Of a stretch of 64,000 bases of DNA, positions 43,201-52,418 are shown in pieces. The stretch is from CAYSAQ01 sp964429235 (GTDB lineage Bacteria > Margulisbacteria > Riflemargulisbacteria > GWF2-35-9 > DYQY01): the NCBI GenBank assembly GCA_964429235.1, contig CAYSAQ010000009.1:1-64000 (forward strand), given 5' to 3'. The notes below the pieces were generated by a model. The model saw only the letters and a list, made by a program, of their open reading frames with translations, did no database searches and was not told the origin of the DNA. Positions within the stretch are counted from its first letter, which is position 1, and every line of letters starts with the position of its first letter. The translations under genes were made by a program, and so were the position numbers.

Positions 43201-46200
43201 TTGATTGGTCTAGCAATAGGTGCTGGTCTTTATACAAATGCAATGTTGCAGTATCAAAAAGATATTTTAGAAACAATGGAGTATAACTTAGAAAATGATA
43301 TTTCATTAAATTATGACTTATTAACACTTGATTGGACTGAGCCCATGTATGGGGGTAGAAGAGAGGTTGGAGAAATTCTTTCATTAGATAATTCTGCCGT
43401 TAATATGGGCAATCAGCTAGATAATCTTGTCTCTAATGCTTGGGGGTTAGTTACAAACATGAGTAACACTGGGCAAATAGATGATTTAAATGCTCAATTG
43501 ATGGGTATCCAATGTATGTTGCTTGCGATGTTAGCTATAGTTGACGCCATGGCAGATGCTAGAGGTGCCGTTATGCAAGTTCTTTTTAATGTACAGACTA
43601 AGGTTGATATGATGCAAGTATTGCAAACCTGGGTAAATGGTACATTTGCTAATATCAATTCTGCTTTCGATTATAATTCTTCCATGCTTTTTTCTCAGGC
43701 ACAGGAACATAATCGTAAGCTACAAGTAGAAATGCAGTTAAAGGATATTAAGGAACAAATTAGCATGGTTAATAGTGCAATAACGAGGAATATTGTTTCT
43801 ACCGTTGTTTCTGTTGCTGCAATAGCTACCGTTGCCGTAGGTGGATGGTGGCTGATTATTGCAGTTGTAGGTGCGCTGATTCAAATTTGGAATACATTGC
43901 AACAAATGGAAGAAGCTGCAGATTATTATCAGTTTGCTAAGGATTTGTATGAAGAATATAAGGATCAATTTTCAGTAGGCCCTTCCTTTTTTGTTCCTGA
44001 GTGGTTATATGACGGAATGGATGACGATGATTCTAATATGGGTGTGCTGTTTACAGGCTTAAACAGAGCAATGAGCGGAGCGCTTAACGCAAGCAATGAT
44101 AATATTACTAATTTCTTATCACAGATGTTTGCTATATTAGCTATATCTACATCAATGCAAGAAGCAAGGTCTATTATTATATCACTATTATTTGGTGTTA
44201 GTACTGGTAGCCAATCAAAATTTGTATTATCTGGTTTTCAGGCTTTTGGTAGCTATGCAATGACAATGGATAGTTTAAGGTCTCAGCGTGCACAACTATC
44301 GATGCAAGTAGAAAAAATATTAACAGATGCCCTTTTAAATATTCAAAAAGCTAAAGATAGCATGAATACCGCCAATAAACATGGTTGGATAAGTATTGGA
44401 TTATCAGTTATATCTATAGTGTGTTCTGCACTCCAAACGATTGAAAAAATCGCAGAGTTTATTCAAGTATTACAAGCTATTGTTACAATTTTGCAGGCGC
44501 TTAATAGTATTATGCAGTCTTTAGCAAAAGTTGGTGATGCAGAAGCGCATTTAGAAAGAATGCAGGATACATATGAAAAGATGTTTGGCTTTAATATGGA
44601 GCAGTTACAAGCAGGTGGTACTAACAGTGCTTTAACATCTTCAGCATTTGAGCTAGTCAACAACCATGCCTCTGGTATGATCAAGCCTTCAGCAGGAGGT
44701 CGTGTTACTTATGATCCTTCTGTAGCAGCAGCTGCTAGAAATGCGATTAAGAATTGGCAGAGAATGTGGACAGCACAGATAGCAATAGCACAGTCTGTCG
44801 CAGAGGCTAAGCAATCAGTAATGTCCATGATGTTTAGGACACCGTCAACTGTTGAAAACTTTCAGCTTACTGCAGCTGTAGTGCAGTTTCAGTCCCAAGC
44901 AATGCAGATCGCTCTTAGTTTGGCAGTTGCACTTGCTAAAATGCAAGTTTCTGCCTGGAATGCTATAACTGCTCAGCAAGAGAATATTGCAGCTATGGAA
45001 GCAGCCAATATAGTTACTTTTGCATTTGCAGCATTGCAAATGGTTGGAGGTGTTCTTCAATTAGGAGATGCTATTAAAGTTGATACAGGTGAATTTAAAG
45101 TGGATGCTACAGGTGCAGAGGTATTGGATGCTAATGGAGCGAAAACACCAATTACAGAGGGCTTATCTACAAGTATGTTTAGCCTTGATACAGTTGCCGG
45201 GACATTCATATCTACATTATTGACTGGATATGAAGGAGGGGGTATAAGCGCTGGTCAAAATGCGTCAGAAACAGACGTAAAAGCAGCAGCTTTTAAATCT
45301 GTCTTAACTTCAGTTGTTGCAAAATTATTAAGGTCAATTATTCAGGAATTATTAACAGAGTATATGGAAAAGCAAGCTAGGGAAGACTTTCGTTCTAGTG
45401 CAGAGGGTAAGGCTGATAAAGCCTTTGGCAAGGCAGCAAATGTTGAAAACAATAAGTCTTGGTCAAATAAGGTAGTTAGCAATGCTAAAGTTGCTGAAAC
45501 TAGTTCTTATAATAGACAACTTAGTTCAAGAAGCAAGCAAATGTATGATGCTATGCTTCAAAGTGCAATGAGTTCTTTGATAGATGTAATGGAATCAGCT
45601 ATGGTAAATATCGATGCAATTTCTTCTACTTCTTCATCGTCTCCTGATGCTGTTGATGCAAGTCCAGAAACCGCACAACCTGCAACAACAGTTAATCCAG
45701 CAACAACAGTAGTGTCAACAACAGGTGGAGAATCAGTAGTAGTTGGAGATGCACCAGCAATGCAAGCGCCAGCAGTGCAAGCGCCAGCAGTGGAAACACC
45801 AAAAGATACTAACGCAACTACAACTCCAAAGGCAGACGCAATGGACTTTTCTAAGCCTTTAAATAGGCTAAGACTTAGTTTGATTGTGTCTTTAGTAAAA
45901 AGCCAAGTTTCAGAAGCAATTTCGATGAGAGCCAAAATAGCACAACAAATAAGTTCTGCTAGTACAGGCACTTCGCAGGGTGCAAATTTTGTATCAGCTA
46001 TTAGTGGTGGGATGAATGCAAATCCAACGCAGCATTTACAGAGTGCAATTAACCAAACAATAGAGTTAGTTAGTAATTCGTATACCAATACAAAAATTGC
46101 AGATTTCTTAGAAGATAAATTTGATTTCTTGAAGCCTACTGTAGATGCTACTGCTGATAAGCCTAAGCAGACACAGGCACAGACATCAAGCGAAGCCACT

Positions 46201-49200
46201 GCTGAATTTAATGATAAGGCTATAGCCGAGGCTTTAAAAGATATGAAATTAACTAATGAAGATAAACAGATTGTAAAGGACGCTATTACTTCTTCATCTG
46301 ATGCTAATTCAGTCAATATCCAACAGGCGGCAGTTAAGATAGCTGATAAAATAGATTCTTTTAAAGCAGCTAATTATAAGGCAGACGTAAATGATTGTGA
46401 CAAGGTTATTGCATTAATTAGTGCAATGCAAGAAGTTATGCAAAGTCTCGCGGTTGCTACAAAACAAGATGATATGAAAATGACTGATGTTAGTTTTGTT
46501 ATTACTCAGTCAGCAGACCAAGCGGCAGCTAAAACTTCGCATATAACAGCAGAATTCACTCATAATAATGAAAAGTTTCAAATGGACTTCTCAGAAAAAT
46601 CCGGATTGAAAGTTGAGAATATTACAGGTCAGCCATCTTCTGCTGTAAGTGCGTCTCCAGATAGAGTCCTTAATGTGGACATGAATTATAGTAAGGGTGA
46701 AGTTGCTACCAAAATAAATACGGATCATCATAGTTTCGCACAAAATACTAATGATGATAATGTTATAAATCTGCAAGGCGAAAAGGCTGATATGCAAGTT
46801 CAAGTAGAAGCTACTACAAAGGATAATTCCCAAGCAACAGAAGCAGCAGCAGCTGCCACAGCAGGTGCAGTAGCAGCTGGAGGAGCAACATCTTTGGTAG
46901 ATTCAGCAAAAGCAGATTCATCTAATAAAACACCAGAAGCACCTGTATCTGGGCTAAATCCGGAAGACATACAATCTAAAACAGAATTAACTCCGGAGGT
47001 GATGCTTTCTACTATTGCACAGAAGCTTGAGGATTTTAACAATCAGAAAGCCAGATTGGTTACTTCTAATCCTGAGAAAGCCAAGCAAGAAGAAGCAAAA
47101 GTTGCTAATGATGTAGTCCAGCTTTTGGAAAGCTTTAGTAAAACAATGCATATGAGTCCAGATATTTTACAACAAGTTAGCAAAACGGACATTAGCAGTA
47201 AGGAAAGTTTAGAAAAACTAGATTCTGTTGTGCAAAAATTAATTGACGCAAGCAGCAAGGATCCTAAGGTTAGTGATGATATTAAGAGTGAATTAGCTAA
47301 TCTTCAGACTGCAATTACTGCAGTTAGTTCTAAGAGTGAGAAAAATAGCAATTTAGCCGCAATTTTCAATACTACAGATTCAGCTCAGGAAAAAGTAGAA
47401 ATGTTGCGGGCACCAGAGAAACAATTAACAACAATGGATATTGTGAGATATGTTGCAGACAACCCAGCAGTAATGTCTTTGCCAGTAAAAGGCGAAAAAA
47501 ATAGAGAGGCAGTGTTTAGTCTAATATTGCAAGAAGATAGCATTGAGAAAAAAGATGTTGAACAGTTTAATGCTTTGTCTATGAAAGTAGTTGATAGTAT
47601 TACTAATGTTGTTCCTGATGATAAAGTAGTAGAAGAAATTGCCTCAGCAATGGCGCAAGCTCCAGCAGATAAAACAGAGCAAACAGCAGCAAGAGCAATT
47701 GTAATGCTTGAAGACATGGTACAGAGTAATTTAATAAGTGCAGAGGCAGTCCAGTCTAATGTTACACAAATAGTACAGCAGATAACCAACCAGTCAGCAA
47801 CTGAGCCAGTTCAACAGATGGCAAAAGTAATGCAGGCAGTAATGCAAGATCCTAGTATTGCTCCATCTGTTACGGAATTAGAAGAAGCCTTATCTCAGAC
47901 CATTGTTCCTAAGATGATTGTGGAGCAGATGCCGGAAGTCCTTCAAGCAATGGATCAAAATATTCAGCCAACAGTGGCAGTTACAGCTCCGGCTCCTGTC
48001 ATGTCAGCAATTACTTCTTCGGAGAAAGTTATAACAGAGCAGCTTGCAAGCATGGAACTAACAAAAGAAGATACAACGGTGCAAAGTTCTGCAGCAGCAG
48101 CAACTTCCACACAATCTGTGGCAAGTCCTAGCAATATAGTAATGGATAATATCCAAACACCATTGGTGAGCAAAGCAAAGACAACAGATGAAGTAGAACA
48201 AATAAAAGCAAAACAAGATGCAATTATAGTAGTGCAACAATTAGCAGCAGCAAATGAAGCTATACAAGTGTTCCATAGTCCATTTGCAGATAAGAGTTCT
48301 AGCACGCCAGCACAAGTGCAGCAACAGGAGGCCGAAGCAGTAGCAAAGGTAACAGCAGCATTAGAGAATATAAGCAAATATATATCACTTAGTCCTGAGC
48401 TAATTCAGCAAGTTAGCAAGAATGATTTAAGTAGTAAGAAAAGCATGGAAACATTAGCACAGGCAGTAGCTGAGCTAACCGAAAGTGTTACAAAAAAGAG
48501 TGTAGCAACAAAGACACCTATATCGCCAAAGGTACAAGAACTTTTAAGTGAGTTAAAGAATACAGTTGAAACAATAAGCTTAACAAAGACTAAAAATAGT
48601 CAGCTAGCTAAAGTATTTAATAGTAGTTCCCAAATACAAGATAAAATAGATAGTTTAATGGAGTTAAATAACCCATTGGCTGTTGTTAAATATGCGGTTG
48701 ATAATCCTGTAGTTTTTGAAGATAGCATTATTGGGCAGAAGAATAGAGTTGCATTGATTAGCTCTATGTTTATGGAAGATGGTATTAAAGCTGTAGATAT
48801 GGCGGAATTTCAAACTTTATTTATGAAAGCATTAAGTAATGTAAATGATTTGGTCAGTGCCGAACAGATTATTGAAGATGTAGTTGATGCAATGACTAGA
48901 GCACCGGGAAATCTTGCTGATAGCCAAATAGTAAAAGGGTTAGTTTTGCTTGAGGAATTGGCAATCTCTGGGATGGTTAGCGAGCAAGAAATAAAAAATA
49001 TTTTGCCTGAATTAATGGACAGGATTGAAAATGCACCAGACCTTAGAAGTTCAAAAGAACAAGCGGTTATCATTAGTAGTACACTTAAATTCTTTGTAAT
49101 ACCTACAATAAATGAAGTTAATGTGGACGAGACAATAGCTAGCTCAAAAGTGATTAAACAGTTGTTTGAAGAGTTCCCGGATAAGATAAGCCGAGATGAT

Positions 49201-50853
49201 ATTGCTATATCTTCTCAATCAGTTTCAAGTAATATTGTTACTTCTACATCAGGAGGTAGCTTAGTTTCAGAAAGAGCTATGTCAGGATTTAATAGGGAAG
49301 ATGTGTTAGGTCTTGAGGGGCAGAATGCCATAAGGATTTTGCAGAATATAAATAGTAATTTAAATAAAGTTAGTGATGAGCAGGACCTTCATTCTTTATT
49401 AGAAAAAAACATAAGTTCATTTTTAGCTATTGGAATAATTACAGCAGATAATTCATTTAGAACAGCACTAAAAGACTTTAAAGAAAATAAATTGGTTAGA
49501 TTCGATAAGTTTTCAGAAGTTATGTCATTATTAGAAAAAAATATTTTAAATTCTAGTTTAGGCAAAGAACAGAAAAGTGCTTTGGCAGAATTGGCAGCTA
49601 ATGCGGTAGAAACAAGCAATTTCTTAAATATAACAAAAAACAAAGAACAAAAGGCGTATGAAATATTAAGTATGTCTAATAATGAAATGAGTTTTGAAGA
49701 TAAACTGAAAGAGTTGTTGAAAATAAAGGATTCAGAAGTAATACTTTCGGTTTTTAACAATAATCCAAAATTAGTGCAAAAAAATAAAGATTTAATAATA
49801 AAATATTTAGCGAATAATCAATCAATAAAAGATGTAAACAGCTTTGCCATGTTGGCTAAGGAGTTGTTGCGTAAAATGAATCTTAATGATATTGAAAAGA
49901 AAGATTTTGTTAATAATCTGCTGGCTTCAATAACTGTTTCAAAAACAGAAAATATATCAGCAGTAACACAGAAAACACTAATACTATTAGATGTCCTCAT
50001 TTCTTTAGTTAAAGTGGATGATAGTTCTATTAAGCAAGTTGTGCCCACTTTGGTCGCAAAATTGCGAAAAGAATCTAAGCCAGACCAACAACGGACAGTA
50101 TCTGCGGTGATAAAAAATTCTTCTAAATTAGAATTAAAGCAGGAAGCTAGTAATATTTTTCTGCAGAATTTCTCGGATATAGTAAGAGGAATTGGTAAAA
50201 GCAGGATTTCTGGTTTGGATGTTAACTTAATTCAAGAAAAAGTTCAGACAAATGTGCCCGCAAATATTAGTTCAACTGCAATTCCTGTTGAGGTATTAGC
50301 AAAAGATTATACGGCAATAGCTGAAGTCTTTAAACGTATTAAAATGAATAATAGTTTGTTAAGTGATGAGAAGGTAATTGAATATCTTGAAGAATATATT
50401 ATGGATTTCTTAAGTAGCAGTTCATGGAGCAAAGAGAGTATGGCTGATTTTTCTAAACATCTCAGTAATTTGTTGAACATGAAACCTAGTATTTTCTCCA
50501 ATTTATTTGAAGCTATTAATAATGGGAAGTTAGGTCCTCAAGAGAGATTTGCATCAGTTTTAAAGATGTTATCTATTTATGAGAATAAACAAGTGGCGCA
50601 AGCACTTAATCAGAAAGCATTATCAACACTTGTAGATAGTTATGAGTTATCTGTACAGTATCTATTGATCTCGTTACCAACGCTTGGGGCAGCGGTGACA
50701 GATGCTCTTGGATATATGTCAGATAATACACTAAAAGAGTTAAGGAAGAGGGTTCAATCAGAGTTAGATAAATCAGGCGCAGTTCTAAAAAGAGGTTATG
50801 AGCTGATTTTAAAGGGTATCGATCAAGTAGAAATGGCAAGAAAGGGAAGCTAA
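40282..50853 (+). CDS. Giant 3,523-residue protein with transglutaminase-like domain and repeated helical modules
   Basis: No family known to me covers it. Residues 1-430 are acidic and helical, without signal peptide. Residues 430-560 form a transglutaminase-like domain (GDCEDLTILY with Cys490, SGHVVVGY with His525, LELDL with Asp541). From 680 to 1,600 five modules end in a hydrophobic-Phe motif (Phe706, 872, 1102, 1304, 1518). Four are followed 59-72 residues later by a strongly hydrophobic segment (from about 939, 1174, 1372 and 1574). Residues 1,780-1,853 are a Ala/Pro/Thr linker with tandem QAPAV. From about 2,240 to 3,300 three related helical repeats follow. Its stop overlaps the next start (TAATG). 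Possibly a membrane-inserting or surface protein; function unknown. Confidence 0.85.
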   Translation: MEIQQNFEVNNEQGIGIDGLAGAGVVEQNYISDDDIEIVSSLKDDQLSISSASSDNSSVRADIKSVKKILLSQIEQEEGNSYILNDDIMALLEAGAIEIDQAINEFLQAQVGLGQEVNTLIDEFNNALEDLIKDHVSQMQQEEDVVSVLAKIVDAIAEFGVVDDSLSEEVAKIEDQILFSIESSNPVVEEEVDLSDVFTAEVPLFEDFDEVAFEEIISSVELEVLEVEENINEEDVDSYISQRASVIENAEQYVAENTNAEIIDAIEPETDQPDIPEEPKGVGSQVIEAAVSFIVDQMQEQEVLKADSTEEEVAQAIYDYIIDNKLVSLVEDNDGLASSLKEQGISIADMEEADIVAVLYNAIVPEYISRRDDFAVDASQFVIKDGVPVVNESLESASDVNAFEQLVAVAFDGSENVDISSFIDSTNPAVLKLANQLKSQNVITDDMTEDEIAVAIYNYVLDNYEYISDDESGLAWQTANSTIDNGYGDCEDLTILYVNLCLAAGISEEKMLIYVEAGTEDSSGHVVVGYTSSSGQQLELDLTKDISLQSTQDLNVINPNKYMMSFSQNVVQSYSFSGETIIFEDPGYVDSMYTAADSSAVPGFNDAATTISAVFNNSYATYMGHVQNLINYQENYIYDIPLDMSGVAEAPAAFMAGNYMDFQGVNFDAMVEQFLAIKIQIYIMMACIILFNEIMSVKTMLINFLFDYQYEVENVLSSQRVSNSLSSAVGQLDQLISNALADVQAHNQDAYEYNQAEIARIAKEEASKVDSKKADAYENMLVSAGNLELTIQYNGVNDSMLTACEVAIKRLSEVTNDWENDHIWQKVLDGRSVDSNLQISAEFDTMVMSEQSKYALDTATMDVSSLVLKVLFGIDSRDGDRANIASISAAFRSAEKAWITRYSNFLKVEKQLGEQIKLAQKQYEDAKRVWDSVKDGPGFFGSILGIIVMVIVVVVAVVITAATTGAGAALAVGLIGLAIGAGLYTNAMLQYQKDILETMEYNLENDISLNYDLLTLDWTEPMYGGRREVGEILSLDNSAVNMGNQLDNLVSNAWGLVTNMSNTGQIDDLNAQLMGIQCMLLAMLAIVDAMADARGAVMQVLFNVQTKVDMMQVLQTWVNGTFANINSAFDYNSSMLFSQAQEHNRKLQVEMQLKDIKEQISMVNSAITRNIVSTVVSVAAIATVAVGGWWLIIAVVGALIQIWNTLQQMEEAADYYQFAKDLYEEYKDQFSVGPSFFVPEWLYDGMDDDDSNMGVLFTGLNRAMSGALNASNDNITNFLSQMFAILAISTSMQEARSIIISLLFGVSTGSQSKFVLSGFQAFGSYAMTMDSLRSQRAQLSMQVEKILTDALLNIQKAKDSMNTANKHGWISIGLSVISIVCSALQTIEKIAEFIQVLQAIVTILQALNSIMQSLAKVGDAEAHLERMQDTYEKMFGFNMEQLQAGGTNSALTSSAFELVNNHASGMIKPSAGGRVTYDPSVAAAARNAIKNWQRMWTAQIAIAQSVAEAKQSVMSMMFRTPSTVENFQLTAAVVQFQSQAMQIALSLAVALAKMQVSAWNAITAQQENIAAMEAANIVTFAFAALQMVGGVLQLGDAIKVDTGEFKVDATGAEVLDANGAKTPITEGLSTSMFSLDTVAGTFISTLLTGYEGGGISAGQNASETDVKAAAFKSVLTSVVAKLLRSIIQELLTEYMEKQAREDFRSSAEGKADKAFGKAANVENNKSWSNKVVSNAKVAETSSYNRQLSSRSKQMYDAMLQSAMSSLIDVMESAMVNIDAISSTSSSSPDAVDASPETAQPATTVNPATTVVSTTGGESVVVGDAPAMQAPAVQAPAVETPKDTNATTTPKADAMDFSKPLNRLRLSLIVSLVKSQVSEAISMRAKIAQQISSASTGTSQGANFVSAISGGMNANPTQHLQSAINQTIELVSNSYTNTKIADFLEDKFDFLKPTVDATADKPKQTQAQTSSEATAEFNDKAIAEALKDMKLTNEDKQIVKDAITSSSDANSVNIQQAAVKIADKIDSFKAANYKADVNDCDKVIALISAMQEVMQSLAVATKQDDMKMTDVSFVITQSADQAAAKTSHITAEFTHNNEKFQMDFSEKSGLKVENITGQPSSAVSASPDRVLNVDMNYSKGEVATKINTDHHSFAQNTNDDNVINLQGEKADMQVQVEATTKDNSQATEAAAAATAGAVAAGGATSLVDSAKADSSNKTPEAPVSGLNPEDIQSKTELTPEVMLSTIAQKLEDFNNQKARLVTSNPEKAKQEEAKVANDVVQLLESFSKTMHMSPDILQQVSKTDISSKESLEKLDSVVQKLIDASSKDPKVSDDIKSELANLQTAITAVSSKSEKNSNLAAIFNTTDSAQEKVEMLRAPEKQLTTMDIVRYVADNPAVMSLPVKGEKNREAVFSLILQEDSIEKKDVEQFNALSMKVVDSITNVVPDDKVVEEIASAMAQAPADKTEQTAARAIVMLEDMVQSNLISAEAVQSNVTQIVQQITNQSATEPVQQMAKVMQAVMQDPSIAPSVTELEEALSQTIVPKMIVEQMPEVLQAMDQNIQPTVAVTAPAPVMSAITSSEKVITEQLASMELTKEDTTVQSSAAAATSTQSVASPSNIVMDNIQTPLVSKAKTTDEVEQIKAKQDAIIVVQQLAAANEAIQVFHSPFADKSSSTPAQVQQQEAEAVAKVTAALENISKYISLSPELIQQVSKNDLSSKKSMETLAQAVAELTESVTKKSVATKTPISPKVQELLSELKNTVETISLTKTKNSQLAKVFNSSSQIQDKIDSLMELNNPLAVVKYAVDNPVVFEDSIIGQKNRVALISSMFMEDGIKAVDMAEFQTLFMKALSNVNDLVSAEQIIEDVVDAMTRAPGNLADSQIVKGLVLLEELAISGMVSEQEIKNILPELMDRIENAPDLRSSKEQAVIISSTLKFFVIPTINEVNVDETIASSKVIKQLFEEFPDKISRDDIAISSQSVSSNIVTSTSGGSLVSERAMSGFNREDVLGLEGQNAIRILQNINSNLNKVSDEQDLHSLLEKNISSFLAIGIITADNSFRTALKDFKENKLVRFDKFSEVMSLLEKNILNSSLGKEQKSALAELAANAVETSNFLNITKNKEQKAYEILSMSNNEMSFEDKLKELLKIKDSEVILSVFNNNPKLVQKNKDLIIKYLANNQSIKDVNSFAMLAKELLRKMNLNDIEKKDFVNNLLASITVSKTENISAVTQKTLILLDVLISLVKVDDSSIKQVVPTLVAKLRKESKPDQQRTVSAVIKNSSKLELKQEASNIFLQNFSDIVRGIGKSRISGLDVNLIQEKVQTNVPANISSTAIPVEVLAKDYTAIAEVFKRIKMNNSLLSDEKVIEYLEEYIMDFLSSSSWSKESMADFSKHLSNLLNMKPSIFSNLFEAINNGKLGPQERFASVLKMLSIYENKQVAQALNQKALSTLVDSYELSVQYLLISLPTLGAAVTDALGYMSDNTLKELRKRVQSELDKSGAVLKRGYELILKGIDQVEMARKGS

Positions 50854-52418
50854 TGGATAAAGAAGCATATCTAAAAAAGAGGTTTGATAAAGCTCTCATG
50901 TTGGCAGATGAGTTTGGATATATAATAGAGCATACTTTAGGAGTAACGATTAAAGGTGATTATGTTCCAAAGGGTTTAGATTTCAGAAAAGAAAGAGAAG
51001 TATCCTTTCAGAGTCAGAAATTATATAAGTTAATGAAGGATTTTTTAGATTATTCTTTAGAAACTGATGATAGCGGAGAAGTTTCAGAAGAATTATTGAA
51101 TAAATATTTAGAAGACATGGATTCCTTTTCGTTTCATCCTAAGCTTGATGGTAATATTTTTGAGTTTTCCATGCAAGATCATGTATATAAGATTGAGGTT
51201 GTGCTAGGTGCCATTATTAGTATGACTTTAATAATTAATGATGAATTGATTCAGACTAGAATGATTGAAGAATGCAATGACTTTTCAGCAATTATGAGAA
51301 TTTTGGATACAATGAAAGAAGTATATAAGTATAATCCAGAGTTAGAAGATGATAAATTTCAGCTGTATTATAATAATATTTTGCAGATAATAAATACGGC
51401 ATGTCCTGAGTGGACAGAGATAGAGAAGAAAGTTTTTGTGCCTTATAGTATGCAAAATGATCTGTATTTTAGTCCATATAATATCGATAGTTTTATGGAA
51501 GATTTTTATTTAGAAGTAGAGTTAGCCAAGTCAACTATCCCAAATATTGAAAATGTTGAAGAACGAAAGATGTTAGAAATTTTAGTAGATATGCTTTTTA
51601 AGTTTAAAGCAGGTGATCCTGTTGATATGTTTAATAAAGACATACTTAGTTTTAATCCTAGGTCAGCCTCAATGATGAAAAACTTTCAGTCTGTTTTTTT
51701 TCAAGAAATAATAAAGAAATTAACAAAAAAACATACTGTTCTGAATAGGATAAAAGAGTTAAAGAAAGAGTTGGCATCTTTTTCAGATGTTAAGCCTGTA
51801 GAAGAATATATCTCTGAGGCAGAAGAAGAGTATGGACTATTGGCTGTAAAGAAAGTATTAGACTCAAAGGATAAGGATGAGTTTTTGAAACGAGCTGTTT
51901 TGATGACGCCAATTGATAGTGTTGGAATAGTAGAATATATTGCAGGCCAAAATGATAAGTATATAATGGATAGGGCGTTTATTTTTATTGAATGTATGAC
52001 CCGTTATATTATTCCATTACAAACAGAGCATATAGAAAAAATTAGTTCTATTATTTCGGCAGATCCAATAGCACTTTTAAGGCAGGTTGCGCCTGAGCAG
52101 GCGGAGGATGTTTTTGGAGATACTCTTAGTTCCCCAGTAGAAGTGGATATAAACTTAAAAGATAAATTGATTGAAGCAATGGATTTACAAGAAAAATTAG
52201 GAGAAAAGTTTAAAGAAGAAGAAGAATTTTTTGTTAAGCAAACTGCGAAAGAGATAATTGGCGAGATGAATGATTTAGAGGATGCAGGGGATGTGGAGTG
52301 GAGTGCTCCTGAATCGGGAGTCATACCTAATTATCACTTGCAAGCATTTAATAAGGCAATAGATAAGGTATTGTCCAGTGACTTGATTGTAAAGATGGCA
52401 GCGGAAATAGGTAAATAA
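50853..52418 (+). CDS. Hypothetical helical partner of the giant protein (521 residues)
   Basis: 521 residues, acidic, soluble and predicted mainly helical, with no signal peptide, membrane segment or recognised motif. Its ATG overlaps the stop of the giant gene (TAATG) and its own stop overlaps the next start in the same way, so the three are translationally coupled. Such coupling usually means that products act together, so it may be a chaperone, scaffold or immunity-like partner; there is no direct evidence for any of these. Confidence 0.7.
   Translation: MDKEAYLKKRFDKALMLADEFGYIIEHTLGVTIKGDYVPKGLDFRKEREVSFQSQKLYKLMKDFLDYSLETDDSGEVSEELLNKYLEDMDSFSFHPKLDGNIFEFSMQDHVYKIEVVLGAIISMTLIINDELIQTRMIEECNDFSAIMRILDTMKEVYKYNPELEDDKFQLYYNNILQIINTACPEWTEIEKKVFVPYSMQNDLYFSPYNIDSFMEDFYLEVELAKSTIPNIENVEERKMLEILVDMLFKFKAGDPVDMFNKDILSFNPRSASMMKNFQSVFFQEIIKKLTKKHTVLNRIKELKKELASFSDVKPVEEYISEAEEEYGLLAVKKVLDSKDKDEFLKRAVLMTPIDSVGIVEYIAGQNDKYIMDRAFIFIECMTRYIIPLQTEHIEKISSIISADPIALLRQVAPEQAEDVFGDTLSSPVEVDINLKDKLIEAMDLQEKLGEKFKEEEEFFVKQTAKEIIGEMNDLEDAGDVEWSAPESGVIPNYHLQAFNKAIDKVLSSDLIVKMAAEIGK

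Noticed and set aside
45558..46316. 252-residue open frame on the minus strand inside the giant gene
   Set aside because: Its composition is the complement of the Ala/Thr/Ser-rich plus-strand repeats; no ribosome-binding site or known motif. The same holds for the other minus-strand frames in 43-50 kb.
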